Origin: Anas platyrhynchos
Lineage: Eukaryota; Chordata; Aves; Anseriformes; Anatidae
NCBI RefSeq assembly: GCF_047663525.1
Contig: NC_092600.1
Coordinates: 4,770,001 to 4,834,000, forward strand
Length of the DNA: 64,000 nt
Direction: 5' to 3'
The position numbers and the translations under genes were made by a program. Position 1 is the stretch's first letter. Each line of letters opens with the position of its first letter. Of the stretch, positions 1 to 14,200 are shown piece after piece. The notes beneath the pieces are model-generated. The model did not search any database. It saw only the letters and a program-made list of their open reading frames with translations, and was not told where the DNA came from.

Positions 1-3000
1 GAGCTGGGGGCAGAGGGACACGTCCCGCGCTTGCCCCAGCTGGGGCTGGCAGAGACCCAACAATTTAAAGAGCAGAGGAAAAGCAACTCCAGGAGATAAG
101 CTTGACAAGTAATTGGGACATCGGCCACCAATTCGGCAGGCAGGGGACCAGGTCACAAGCAGATGCGACTTGCCAGGATTTTGCTAGCATCCTGTCGCCC
201 TCGCTGCGCGCGGAGGCCCGCTTCCCAGAACCGCAGCCTAATGTACACAAACCCGAGGAGAAAAACCCCCGAGTGACAGCACTTTGGGCTAAACCCATCC
301 CAATCTGATTAATCAAGTCTTAAATTGCACATTGTGCTGGCAAACACGCTTTCCCGAGTCGTAGGTTATAAATATTTACAATTTCCACTGCAACAATGCG
401 GACAGAAACTGCACACAGCTCATCAGGAGCGGAGCCGAGCGCCAGGCACAAGAGCTGGGACTCGCAGTAGTTTCAGGCTTCTCCCCGTGGATGTTTCAAC
501 ACATCGCGTAGCCTCTTGCTGCCGTTGCAGGGTTTAATCCAGCGGGGGCTTTGCTGCTCCTCCCAGCTCCAGCCCCATCCAAGCCCGTGCTGGCCCTTGG
601 CCGGCAGCGCTGCGGGGTGAACCAGGACAGAGACAGAACGGAGATATTGGGGGAAAAATGGGGAAAATAGGGTTGGGTTGAGTCCCTGAAAGCTTGTGCC
701 AGCAACAGGGAGCAGATGGTACGGGGACAAAGGCCAGCAGAGGATGGAAGCAGCTCTTCTGGTGGCAGAATGAGCGGGTTTGGTTCACATTGCCCCAGAA
801 AAATGCATGTTAGGGAGAGGTCTCGCTGTGTGCAGATGGATCTAACTGCAGGAATTACAAAAGCTGCCCTCTCCCTGCCATAGGACCTGGAGAGGAATCA
901 GCATTAGGATCGCCCTGGTGCTGAGCACGCCGCCAGGGACAGCAGGAGGGCATGCTGAGTGGTGGCAGCCAGCTGAGGACGGATCTGCTGGAGCAAAGCT
1001 CCAGGTTGGGTCATTCCCCGCCGCCTCCACACGCACCGCGGCGCAGCTGCACACATGCGTCCGCGTGTGTAAACACATCTGCAGGAAAATAAATAGACTG
1101 AGCTGGGGTCTGGCAGACAGCTCCGAGCTGGTCTTCTTGGAAGGCTCGCACACCACGATGCGAGCAGGATGCTCCACGTAGCCCTTCCTCTCCAGCCCCA
1201 GAGTGCAGAAGCCTCAGTGAAACCTCTGAGCAGTGGTTTTGGGCTGCAGAAGTGAGGACAGGCCCCGTTTTACAACCACCTGCAGCCAGCCCAAGCCTCG
1301 TGCCACCACCAGGGCTGTGCTGGCATGAGGCTGTATTTGTCTCTGCTCCATCCCCAGCCTGAGGAAGCGTTAACTGAAGGCCCAGCGTAGGTGCTCTGCC
1401 CACCTCCAAGCCCCGCGGTGATGCGTCCTCCTCCAGAGTTTATCAGAGCACTGCGAGCTTCCCGGAAAGCCTGAGTGTTTCAGCGTGGTAATTCAGAGCG
1501 AGACCTTTCCAGCTTAAATAAATACAGCTGACAAATGACCGGGCTGACTTCTGAAATCCCCCTGTCCACTCCACAAGGCAACGCAGCCCAGCAGTACCTC
1601 AATTACAAGCACTACAACTGCAACCCAGAAAAGCACAGCGAAAAAAGGGACTGACAGCCTCTTGGGGTGACCCAGCTGCTCACCACCAAGCAGACAGAAA
1701 AAACAAGTCCAACACCCTCCCTTTCAGGTGTTACTGCCAGCCCGCATAAACCTGAGGCCACATCCCCAGCACATGCAGGTGCTCACCGAGCCCCCACAGG
1801 GGGAAATGGGCAGCAAGCACCCGCTGAGCTGTAGCTCTCTGAGCCGGGACAGGCAGGAATCATCCACATGCAAGGTCCGTTACAAAGGGTGATATTTCAT
1901 CTTTTTATTGGAATACTTTAAAAACTCTTCAGTTAAAGTAATACTTCACTTCCACTTCTGACAGAAGAGAGAAACACTGGAACAACTTTCCCTGCAAGAC
2001 TGGTAGCCTCGTGTTTGTCCCAGCCTGCTATTTCAGAGCACTATATGGTTTCTGAGTGTTCCACCTTTAATGGTTCTCATCATATTTTAGCCAACGTGCA
2101 TGGTGTTGTCAGGAAAATATCAAACACAAGAGGCCTTCCCCACAGAAACCGGGCAGCTCCAAGCCAAGTTTTTATCAGGAGTGTGCTCCCGAGATCCTGA
2201 AAGCACAGACATTTTCCTGACGTTTCTGTACCCTTTGTACTTCAAGGCCTAGAGCAAGAACCTCTTCAGAAACATCTTAAGTTACGCCCTTTGGGAACAT
2301 CGTGTGCCACTGGATTTATCCGTCTTTAATTTGTTGGATGGTTCACTCCAAATCATCGAGTCTGCTCGCAGCTGTCCCGAGCCACGCAGCCAGCCCCTGG
2401 GGACACCAAGCACCATGCGAGGGCAGCAGCAACAGGGCCACAGCTACCTCATGTCACCCACCTACACGCGGTTAAAAATAATAGTAATGAAAACAGCCTG
2501 AACATCTCTGCAGCCAGCTGCCTTGTTCTCAGGAGATGCCAGCAGTGAGCATCATCTTCCTCCGAGGAGAGCTGACCTTTCGGCTCGCTGCTGACTCAGA
2601 CACGAGCTGTAAACAACTGCGATTTGTTCTTCCCCCGTAGCCAGTTGTTCTCCTCTCCCCATCAGGCCGCTGACAAAGTTCAGTGCCCCGCTCGCATCTG
2701 CCTCCCTGAAGCACGCTAACCTGTTTTTCTCTCGGCATCCCGAAAGATCTGGGTTCCTCTTGCTGTGGTGTTGATGGGTTTGTTTGAATGAGCTTCCCAA
2801 CACACACTCACTTTGTTGTTTGTTGTACGCAAATCTTTGCCTGAAAACACATTGCTACTGCAGCGGTTGTATCCTTCTCAGAACACCCCGCTGCAAAGAT
2901 GGAGTAACTTTGAAACCCGTGCTCTTTTTCGCTATAACCTCTAAAAGGAATAAAAAGTAGCCCTCGCTGCATAGTCACCACTCCGCAATATTTCTTCTCT

Positions 3001-6000
3001 TCAACTATTTCCCCGCTACACCCCCACATCACCTAGGAAATCTGCTCATCCCCGATACCTTTTCTGACAACTCGATGACGAGTCAGGGGAATTTCCAGCA
3101 CCAGAAACACAGCTGCTCCACTGGCTTGATGGCAGTTTGCTAACCTGAATCCAGAAGCACTCCAGTTCTTTCCCGCAGCATTACAGCTACATTTCCAAAA
3201 AGCATCACGCCTTCCACGTGGAGTTTCTCGGGACATGTTGCTGCAGTGGTCCGGCAGAAGAGAAATGGCACTGGAGAGCTGCCCAGGCACTGAGTGCTCA
3301 GCACCACCAGCACCGAGGTCACAAAGTCACCTGGGCTCTCAGCCCAGGGTGGGTTCGGCATCTGTCATTTTCTTTTACAAACCTGAGCTGTCACGAGGCA
3401 GTAATTAGGCTGCCTCACGAACAATGAACGGGAGGTATCGCAGTCACGCTGACAGAGCTGGCCAGGTAAAGCCCTGTTGGGGACCCTCTTAGAGACTTGC
3501 ACTCTTCTGGCCACCCAAAGCGGCTTTACACCTCCAACCCTGAGCAACCAGGCAGGGGAGAGAAGGTACAGAGCTGGTTTTGAACGTGCTTGCAGCCAAA
3601 TTAAAAAACTGGCACATTTTAACATCAAAAGCACTAATGCAGAAAACCAGCAGCAGCAGCTAGCGTCTACGTCAGAGCACGCACCACAGCCGTGATTAAC
3701 AAATTGAATGGTGCAAGCCTGAGCTTTTTTTTTTTTTATACATAAATTAGCTTGATTAAAAGCAGAATGAAGCAATGACTAATCCTCAAAATAGAAGAAA
3801 ACATCGGGTCAAAGTGACACTGTCAGAGCTAAGCTGTTGAGGGACATAGTGATTTTAACCCAGCAGCACTTGTGCTTGTCAAGTCGTAAAACACCATTGC
3901 AGATGAGGACAAAACATTGCTGTCCACGAGTTCCAAAGCCTTGCTGCCTTGCACTGTTACAACTTCATCTCCCCACCAAGAGAAGAGATGGCTTTATGAG
4001 AAGAAAAATCCAGTAAAACAAGCACTCACGAGAGCTCTAGACAAGCTGCCTGTGAGGAGGATGCAGGTCGTGACACCCCTGCCCAGGTCACGCATCTCGA
4101 GGTGGGTGACAACGCTCCGGAATGCCGAGCACTCAGATACAGAAGTGTCAAAGCAGCACTTCCATTAGTGTTGGTCTGTGCAGAGTTTTGACAGTAATCC
4201 CCTATTTTAGAGTCATCCTTGTTTATGGACTTGAGACTGGGTTAATGCATTGATTGACTTCTACAAGACAGAAACCAAAACCATCGAGTGCTATGTAGAG
4301 CCCAGAAATGGCAGCTATGGAAAACGACAGTCAAAGCCAGGACTCACACTGCTACCACTGGCACAGGGCTGGTGAGAGGCGAGAAACCCACAGCTGCTGT
4401 CACCTTCCCCAGGGAAGCCTTTTCTGGCACAAAAGCAGTGCTCTCAATGCCCCAGGCATTCTCTCCTGTCCCAAAACAAGCCCTGATGCCAGCTGGGTGG
4501 CCACAGGCTCGGCACCATCCCAGCAATGCCTCTGCAGAGGCAGAGCCACACCGCCAGTGGGGCACCCACCTTCTGCTGCACCTCTCCAGCCCCAGCCAAA
4601 GAATTGGCTTCATTAAAACTGCCTCTGATTAAGCTTATACCAGCTTTATCCTCAGGTTACCGATTTAAAGCAGGAGGCTAAAATGCCTCATAAAACCTCC
4701 ACAGAGCCCGCAAGCAGCTATAGAAAGCAATTACCCCGCAGTTTATTTTAACTTGCTCACTGAAAATATTTAAGCAGGAATTTCATGCCGAGATAAGCCA
4801 CCGGGTAAGGCGAGAGGTTACGGTACAGATACGGGGCACTGTGTGTGTGCGGGCATAGGTTACAGCGGGGAGCATTAGGACTGGATGGCATTTCCAACTT
4901 AATCCCATTCTTCGGCTGCAAACAGCTTTATTAAACCAAGCCTGCCGAGGCCCGAAGTTTTCCACGCATCAGCTGAGCCGGAAGGCAGTTTTTCTTGTAA
5001 AACTTTGAGCAATGCAGGGTCAGAGTTAAAAGCAGGGGGAAAATAAAACACAACCCAGGTTTTAGAGAACCCGTCGGCTGAAGGGGAAAATCCCATGGGA
5101 AAATTTATTCAATTATTTTTACTTAAACAGCAGAGTATTGCTGAACACGCGGCCATCGGCGTTCCCAACTGGGAGAGGGGAAACTGCCGGGCAATGAGGG
5201 ACGATCCCCTCCTCAGGGCCTGAATCTGAGGGCTAAATCCTGACATCCCCAAATCAGGTGGGTCAGAATGTCAAAAGAACTCACCCCCAGCTCATATCTT
5301 GAAATATGGGGAAAGAAAAAGTTTTTTCTTTCTTTTTTAAAGCTAATTGAAGCCTATTGCATCAAGTATGAACAAAGTTCAATTCTTCCTGGAAAAAAAA
5401 AGGAAGGCTGTATCCCTGCAGAGTCAACACATCATTTAGGAAAGAAACTAATGTTCCGAGATAAAATTTTGAGGGGAATTAAGAGCAGTTATCTTCCTAA
5501 TTAATAATTTGCAATTTCCTTTCAAAAATGGCAAGCAGGAACCTGCCTCTCCCGTTCCCCCTCTGACCGGCCCCTTCAGAGCAACTGTGAGAAAAATGCG
5601 ATGGGAAAGAGTTTCAGAAAAGCAGAGCAATGCTTTCGCATGCATTTCTCTTGAGTTATTCTTCTGCTCCCAACATCACAATGTAATTTCCTCTCCAAGG
5701 TATTCTTTATCACTGGAGATTAAAGGCACATTTTGCGGCTGTTTGATTTGGTCCGTGCTCAGATAAACAAGTAAACTGCAGGAACGCAGAAGTCAACAAT
5801 CAAGATCGCTTGGGTTGACGGCAACGAGATAAAAAGCAGCAGGTCAGGGTCTGGTTTGCTTCATTTTCTTACACATCCTCTTGCCCTGCTACAGACGGGG
5901 CTTGGGGAAGAGCTAGCACTGCTCTGCAAGAAGCCTACCTTCCTTCACGGAAAAGTTCCTTGTGGAAGTCATTCAGAGCCAAGTCAGTGCTCAACAGTAC

Positions 6001-7147
6001 CTTCTTTTCTAGCTCATTTGTTGCTGGAAAGAGAAAAGGAGGCAGCTTTCCCACCCAGAAGTGCAGGTGATGACTTCTCCGCCTTCTTCACTTGGTCTAA
6101 AGCAAAGGCACAACCACACGCTTGCTGTGCTTCTGCTCCACAAGGACAGGAATTGCAGGGGTAAAGCTCAGGGGAGCCAGCCAGGGAATAGGTGATTATT
6201 TGTGTTTCTACAGGACTGCATACTTATTAAGCAATCACAACTGGTTTTTATTTAAAGCTCTATGTACTTCTAAAGGCAAGCCCCACTCGTACATGCAGCA
6301 GTGGCTCTGGAGCAAGCCACGCCGTGCTGCCCCGAGCTCAGCCCCAGCCCTGGGCCAGCTCAGCCCAGCAGCACTTCTCCTGCACCAGGTAAATTCCCTC
6401 CCTTTCACCCCAGAAGGGCGGAGGTGACACAGGTTGTTTCAGCCCAGCGATTTACCACAAAATCGAGCCACTATGACCTCAAAGCTTTGCAAATTTGATC
6501 AGCTCTGGAGAATTACACTTCCTGCAACTCCAAAGACACATCGTGGCACGCTGCCCGTTCCTGGTAAAGTTTGCCAAAAAGGTATTTTAGGGCCATTTCC
6601 TAAATTAACTCATTCATAGTTTTATTGTTTCTCTTGCTGTGCCCTCCCCCCCACCCCACCCCCTTTTTTTTTTTTTTAATTAACCACTGGAGAAAGGGAG
6701 CTAGCAAACGTCTTAATTTCAGGCTAAAAAGTAATAAAAAAATGAAGTCATTACTGCAAGGAGAAGCTAAACCATACATTTGTGATATCCTGCACTGAAG
6801 CTTTCCTGATGGTTCAAGGGAGGAAGGCATCCAGTTCAGCAGAGCTGAGGAAATGTACAACATTGCTCATAAAAAGCACAGATTCAAGCTGGGCACAAAA
6901 CCATCATAAATTTGTACTCACCCTCGCAGTTTAACTGAGGTAGGAACGAGTGCGGGAAGGGAAGGGAGAGGAGTTTTTAACAGATGAGAAACAAAACTGC
7001 TTCAGGAGACTTTCCCCAGACAGAACATTAGCTGTCCTGGAACAGCGTTCCCCGACCAGAGAACACCAGGGTTTGAGAAATTACATTATTTTCTTGTAAA
7101 ACTGCGCTGGGCAGGACACTTCTGCATTTCTGGGAAGTCTGAAGAGC

Positions 7148-7167
7148 TTTTTTTTTTTTTTTTTTTT
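7148..7167. repeat. Poly-T run (20 T)
   Basis: A homopolymer run in COL23A1 intron 2. Confidence 0.95.
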
Positions 7168-8055
7168 CTCTTCCTAACCTCTAAGCTTTGCTTTGCCCCT
7201 ACGCTTCATCTTCACCCCAAGTTGAGGGTAGATTATTCCAGATTTTTCCCCCCAAATCCCAGTAGCACCACCCTGCACGGTACCGATCAACCTCAGCTGC
7301 CCCTGGCCCCAGCTCACCCAAGCACACCCAAGATTCTTCTTAATTCTCTGCGGTCTTATTCAGAGCCTGTTGCCTGGTGAAAGGGTAGCACAAGCAGAAG
7401 ATGAGGCCTTTATGAAAGAAGGAAAAACTTACAACTAAGAACAAGAGATCTTGTTTTTTATCATTGGGATATTTGCGTGGAAAACCCAGACACTGCACAG
7501 CCCAGGTCCTGCAGCCTGCAGGCACCGCTGAGAGATGCAACCCTCCAGGGAGGGGGTTAGTGTCAAAATATATCCAAGAACACCCCAAAGCAACTCCTTT
7601 GAGCAAACCCCCAGGGCCAGAGACCCAGGGATACCTGCCCTGCTGCTTTGCCACCTGGAGAGCAAGAGAAAGGAGGAGGAAGCGGGACCAGCCAGAGGAG
7701 AGCCAGGACACTCACAGAAGTGGCTGCGATTCACGCAGCCATGCCCAGGGAGGTGAAAGAAGGCGAGTGCACAACAGCTGGCACTGCTGGAGAACAAACT
7801 GCTCATGCTAAAGGACGAGAATCAAAGCAGAAAGCAATTAAGAGAAAAGGTAATTGCAGGAACACATGCATGTGTGTTAAGTCACTCCCTAAAGAGCTTG
7901 CACAGCACCTCGACCTCCAGTTGGGGCTTGGTGGGTGACGGGGTTTTGGCACCTCCCGGAGCCGCACAGCACACAGACCTCACCCATGAGCACCCGGTCC
8001 CCACTACATCAGAACATGCATTAGTTTGGCAAAAGAACACATTTAATTTCACAAG

Positions 8056-8073
8056 TTTTTTTTTTTTTTTTTT
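8056..8073. repeat. Poly-T run (18 T)
   Basis: A homopolymer run in COL23A1 intron 2. Confidence 0.95.
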
Positions 8074-10154
8074 AAATCACTTCTTTTGAAACCAGAACAT
8101 AATAAAGCGAACAAGAAATGCACGAGCAGCATGATGCTCATTTATTTCTTATACAGCCCAGAAGGAATGCAATTTAAAATGTGAACTTTGGCAATCCATC
8201 ACACGGTCTCTCAAACTTCAGCATTTTCAAAGAGGAAGCTGAAACGAGCAAGATGTTTGACACTGGGGAATGCCTCCCACAAGCAGCAGTGCGAGCAGCC
8301 GCACCACGCTCAGCCCCTCGCTGCTGCAGCTCCACTGACTCGGAGACCGGCGGGGGGAGCACGTGAAATGCTATTTACATCATCACATCTCAAAAGTGTG
8401 CATAATCGCATGGAAAAGGTGATTTAATTAAAATATTCATGGAGTGCAGGTGGCAGCAGTTTAAAGCTGTAGGTAAATCACAACTCTGCGGGACTTGCAC
8501 AGGAGTTACCACCAGCACTAATGTGCAGTGCTACTCTGCTGGGTAACACTGAAGGTTTGGGCTAAATATCTGAACAGACAGCTTAATTCTGAACATGATT
8601 TGTTTACGCAGCAATCCGATGGTGAGAAATAAACCTCTCACACCAGAGGCCTTCATCCAGATCAACGCTGGCCCTCCTGGGTGAGGGGCCCTGTGCTAGG
8701 AGCATCCCATTTGGGCTCCTGGGGCCAGACAAGGCACAAACCATCCCTGGGATCTGTCAGAGTTCCCAGCAGCGCAGGAACGGGGCTTTTCCTTAGGATA
8801 CCCTGCAGTAAGCAGCAAGCCCGTTCACCACTCACAATTAAAATTAATAGGCAACCTTGCCCTCCCTTATCTGCGCAGCACTCATTCCCTAAGGCACGCC
8901 GCGCCGTGGTGCCAGCTCTGCCCCGGGGCCTCCCAGAGCTCAGCACAACCCACCGGATCCGCAAGCACGCACGCCAAACAATTTTTGGAGGCAGATACAC
9001 GCCTCTATCTGTTCTCATTAAGCAATTTCCTGTGGTATCTACTGAGTGGCTACAGCCTGCCCAACAGCGTACCCCTCCCAACCCTCACATTGTTCAGGAC
9101 ATTTATAAATATATATTTATTTTAACTGGGTACGCAGGGGTCTAACAGTACCCAGCGAGCTGGGAAGCCCGGCCAAGAAAGCCCAGCACAACTGTCAGTC
9201 TTCTGTTGGCCCCATGGTAGCATAAAACCACGTTACCTTCATCTGTCCCACCAGGAAAATAAGTTATTTAAGAAGAATTTATTGACTTTTCTAGTAGCTT
9301 GCTAGAAAACAATACGAATTAGCCTCAGACCTATGTCAAGCAAGACCTCTTGTTCCTCCTAGGACTTGCCAAGTGTCCCATTCCCAGCTAGGCTGCCAAG
9401 GCTCCTGCGAGTCTCCAGCCCAACTGGCTCCACATCTCCTCCCTCGCTTCTCCGTGGATCCACGGACACAGCTACGCCCTCGTTTGCCTGCCGTGGGTGG
9501 TAATGTTGGGCTACAAATCACCTTCTGGGAAGAGAAAAGCCATTTCCAGCCTTCACATTGCAAATGTTTCTGATGTTTTGGTTTCTCGTTTCGGGTTCTG
9601 AATTATTTCCTCCCCCTCCTAGGGCTTAGGCACTTGTTTCTAATAAGGACTAAATTTCTCATGCAGCTAAACCAAACAGCTGGTGGGTAATTAAATATTG
9701 CAATACTGTGATAAGCTTCCAAGCGTGCATCGATACTTTATTTTTTAAAAGTTCAACATGAACAAATTATAAACAAAAGGAAAAATAAAAATCCCAAGCT
9801 AGGAACAAGTTGGGTTGAATTAAATTTAAGTCAACCTTGACTGAGCTGGTGACAACTTCTGCAGGGGACTGAACTCGGATACCTCGTCAAAGCAGTGAAG
9901 TTGGAGCAGGGCTTGCAAGCTAGCTCCAAAGCAGGCTGCCTTTCATCACCATGAATGATTATTTTCTCTTTCTCTTTTGCTTCCAGAAGCAGTACAGAGG
10001 ACACCCTTCAGATAAGAGCTTATTTTTGTACCTTGAAAGAAAATAGCAAAAGCATTTTCTCCGCTTTAAGCAGCCTTAAAGACGCGATTTGAAGTGCTCT
10101 GGAAGCATTTATATAATTGAATTATAATTTGCTTCATTTGTGCTTGTGGTCTCT

Positions 10155-10172
10155 GTGCACTGTCCAGTGCAC
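10155..10172. repeat. Palindrome with 8-bp arms (GTGCACTG-TC-CAGTGCAC)
   Basis: A perfect inverted repeat with a 2-nt centre inside an AT-rich, TAAT-motif-rich stretch of COL23A1 intron 2. Confidence 0.75.
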
Positions 10173-10327
10173 AAATCAGGCATTTTGTACAACTCAATTA
10201 CAAATATACTCAGGAACCTTTTAATCTCATATTAGGTTTCATAATTGATTCCGGCTGTCAGCATCAAGTCTCAGCATTCAGCAAGTCCTCCCAAATCATG
10301 TGCAGAGTCTATCAGATGTTCACAGGC

Positions 10328-10346
10328 AAAAAAAAAAAAAAAAAAA
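10328..10346. repeat. Poly-A run (19 A)
   Basis: A homopolymer run in COL23A1 intron 2, about 550 bases before the CR1 fragment. Confidence 0.95.
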
Positions 10347-10887
10347 GGTACAATTAACTGTAATGTATAGGCTAAACCAGATTTTTGGGACCAGATCTCA
10401 ATTACAGAAGCGGCCAAACCCTGTGCACCAGGGTGGTGACATTCAGTGGCGCGGCAGCAATTTACACCCGTGACTCCTTCCCAAATACTTGGAAGTTCTG
10501 GGTTTTCCTCGGAAAAAATAATATATACACACTGCTGAGCTATAGGCAAAATGTAGTGTAATCAGTGCCTGGAAACACATCCTTTCGGACCAGAAAACAG
10601 GGCTTGTATTTTTAGAAACTGGAAGAAGTCCACAGTAGTACATCTGTTTAACAAACTCCACAAACTCCTTCCTAAAGTAATGGAAAATGTCATGGTCTCC
10701 TGATAGAGTAGTGGAGGCAACAAGCTCCTTTAAAAACTAAAACCAGGTGTTACCACTTCGGGTTTCAGCAAGAATAAACCCCAAGCTCACCGGTTTACAG
10801 GGGCTTCCCATGGACTGGCCATTTCTCCTGTCCCTTGTCCCACTCGGGCAGGACAGCAGAGCCCGCTCCCCTTCAAAGCCATCAGAG

Positions 10888-11095
10888 CACCCCAAGTTGG
10901 AAGGGACCCACGAGGTTCATCACATCCAGCTCCTAGCTACACAGAGGACCACCCGAAAACCAAACCCTACATCTGAGAGCATTGCGCAAATGCTCCTTGA
11001 ACCACAAGAGGCTCCGGGTCATGGCCACTTCCCCGGGGAGCCCTCCCAAAGAACCCTTCCCCGGTGGTACCCAGCCCAACCCACCCATCACACGC
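10888..11095 (-). mobile_element. CR1 LINE, 3'-end fragment
   Basis: The plus strand reads as the antisense of a bird CR1 3' region: CCAAGTTGGAAGGGACCCA, then a stretch like CATCCAGCTCCTAGCT, ACATCTGAGAGCATTG, AATGCTCCTTGAAC and CCCCGGGGAGCC. It is truncated and diverged and lacks the terminal 8-bp tail repeats. CR1 is the main LINE of birds and other sauropsids. Confidence 0.8.
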
Positions 11096-11200
11096 ACCTT
11101 TGGCTGAGCCATTGGGGAGCTCAAAGCCAAGACACTGCTCGAACACGGTGCGTGAGCAGCTGTGCATGGAAAAGATGTTTCAGAGCTCTCCAGCCTGGTA

Positions 11201-11288
11201 GATAGAGCTGGAAAATGAAGCAGGACTTATTCTATACCGAATACTTATTCTGTACTTAGTGTAAGTCCTGCCTCGTTTTGCAGCTATC
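11201..11288. repeat. Imperfect inverted repeat / hairpin with a 32-nt loop
   Basis: Arms at 11201-11229 and 11262-11288 pair over about 25 positions, including ten consecutive pairs at the loop end (GCAGGACTTA with TAAGTCCTGC), with two mismatches, one wobble and a 2-nt bulge. The right part of the left arm and the loop also hold an 18-bp-period direct repeat (ACTTATTCTATAC at 11225, ACTTATTCTGTAC at 11243). It lies just beyond the CR1 fragment. It could be an old MITE-type element or a folded RNA. Confidence 0.75.
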
Positions 11289-14200
11289 TTGGGTTAATCA
11301 AAATGTTTTTATGCATCTGAAGTTGTTTCAGGAACCACAAGCATTGCCAGCACTTTGCGTTACCCAACTTTTCCTTGAAATTTGCTGATGTTTTGGCTTC
11401 GCAGAAATCCCATTCTGACATCCTAGTCTGATGTTTCTGTACACGATAGAGCACCCTAGGTCCATACGGAAACCCAGAACCAGCCCAGCAGCAGCACAAA
11501 TTACAGGACTGTTTTCCTGTTCTCCAGGCAGGTTTTAGATGCAGCAGAGCAGATCCAGCTGTGCTTGCAGTTATACACATGAATCCACACATCTGGGAGG
11601 GGTCACACTGCATTTACCCATCTCTTTTCACAATGCCATGCTGAAGACAACCCACAGCAGCCAGCAACAAGCCCTGCCAGCTCCCTTAACAGGTTCGCAA
11701 TGAGACACGAACCGAGTTACAGATCTTCAGCCACGTCCCATCCCATCTGCCAACGTGCTCCAGCCTCAGCACCAGCTCCTGGCTCCTCACAAGCTGAGTA
11801 CCTTGAGGGAACAGGCAAAGCTGTCTCACCTGGTCTCTTGCAAACCACTTCCAGAGACAGGATCTCACAACACACAGCAGTTACCATCACGCACTGCCCC
11901 ACACGAGCTACTCAAGGCACGACTTCTGGGGCAAGCAGGCAGAGACCGACACAGAAAAATAGGCAGATACAGCAAAAAAAAATTGGAGAACAGACTTGTA
12001 CACAGCACTTGGGACCCACTTCAAAGCCCAAGTTTAGGAAAACAACTGGTACTTAGCTCCCATTTGCTTTGTTGTCATGGTTTATGCGTGCAGTTCCACC
12101 AGGCAGCGTTTGTTTTTTTCCTCAAAGCTCTTTTAAACATAAGCCAGTGGGAAGGAAACCTCCGAGCAGTTACCTGAAGTGAACTGCCGGAGTCACGGCT
12201 GGTATCAGGCAGTGCCTTCCCTGCCTGCTGCGGTGGGACCGGAGGAAAAAAAAAAAACAAAAAAAACTTTCCACCTTCCAGCCCATGTGCTGTGTGTTTA
12301 AACAAGTTATCTGTGTTTTCAACACACGATATTCATAATCAGACCACATCAAAAACTCATAAATGCTCCTGCAGCCTAAACACACTCAAACAATGCCTTT
12401 CACGAGGGAATTACAGCACCGTGGCTTATCACAACATAAGGAACAGTAGTTGCAAGGGCCTGGAGAGCTGCAGCAGTTCCTGATATGCAGGAGGGGGAAA
12501 AAGCCCCCCGAGGAGGGGCACAGCCAGCCATGCACCTCACAAGAAACCTCGTTTCCTCCTGCTGGCATCTGGGGATGTCCAAAGTTGGATGAGAGATTTT
12601 ACAGTGCAGTCAGTTCAACGCCACATCCTTCTACAGCACGGCTCAGTGAAGCAGCAGCCCCGGAGCACTGCTGGATGTCCATCGTTGCCCAAACGGGAGG
12701 CTCCAGGTGGCTCCGCTGCTGCCGCTGTAATCCCACCCTGGCTCATCTAGGCTTGCTCATTTTGGAGACCTTATCCTGTGTGAAAGAAGCAGGGATGAAG
12801 AGCAGCTACATGAGCCACACCTGTGGGCCCTGATCCATGTTCAGCTGCATATAAAGAAAAAAAAATCCAGCTTCCAGCCCCCCAGGGTCTCTCTGAAGTC
12901 TGGAAGCCCCATGAGGTCCTCCCCACAGGAAGGGAAAGCCCAGCGAACGATACATGAACCAGAAAAAAGAATAAAAATCCATTTACACCCCTCTTTGCCA
13001 AACCAACACCGTAGCATTAGGAGAAATAAAATCCTCCCCAGAGGATCTGGAATACATAATTTGTAAAAATTAAAGCGCCGTTCTCATACTGAAACTTAAC
13101 CAGCCCTGAGTTTTAATATTGATGAAATGTTTGCAGCCCTCAGGACTCGCTAAGCGAGCACTGGGGTAACGCTATATGTTTGGACAGTGGAACACAGCAG
13201 GGAAATGCTGTGTTGAAAAAAAAATCACACGGGAAACACCAAGCACCAGGCAAGGCTCAGAACAATGCTCTTACCCCAACAGCACCTCCCCGGGGAGGAA
13301 GCTGCCCCCGCAGCCAGCTTCTCCTAAGCTGCCTGTGGGCAATGGACAGCTGCATCCCGGAGCCAAGGCAAGAGTAAGAGGCACGAGAAGACACCAAACG
13401 CCTTGGACCTTCATTAAATCACTTTTTGATTTATGTGTAATTAAACCACAGACCTACAGGACCCAGGCCAATCACAGACAGTGGGAAACCCACTGTAATG
13501 GCAAGGAAAGAAGATAAACCCCCATGGACAAGGCAGCAACTGGCAGAGAACAGCCTCAACGCGACTGCATCGTCTGCCTTCGTCTCTGACTGGCTCAGGG
13601 GTGATGACAACTGCGGGACCTTTTTCAATTATCATTTTAGATCACTTAGAAAAATCTATGTGCTGATGGAGAGACAGACACAGCGGGTTCCCCTACACCA
13701 GAGGATCATTAATAAAGACTCTACAGGCAGAAGTCTTCGGGTCAAGACATAAAACATGTCAGAGCAGGGTGCTTAATAACCGAACGTGGCGCAGAGCCTT
13801 GTCAGCCAGCTGCCTACAGCTACACAGAAAGAGAAAGCAGGCTTCAAGTGCTCGGCTTGTGGGATCAAGCACCCAGCACCAGAAAGCACACAGGTCTGCG
13901 AAGTTCAACCTTGGATCCTGAGAAACGTCCCTGGTTCAGCACAGCCGATGCATTTCCCCACACCACCAAGCCGAGGGCTCTGTCCTAGCTCCCGGTGGCC
14001 GTTCCGTAATGATGCTATTTTCACCTCTGAGCCTTTAAAAAGGGACACCTGTTTATTTCATCCATTCCTAAGAAAGCTCTGCTTCAACAAACCCAAACTT
14101 CTGGAAAACGCCTGCATCCATTTCATACCATGTGAAGTGGATCTTGCATCATGAGGCAGGAGTTTACTCAGTCACCCCAATTAGACACGGAGGCCACACT

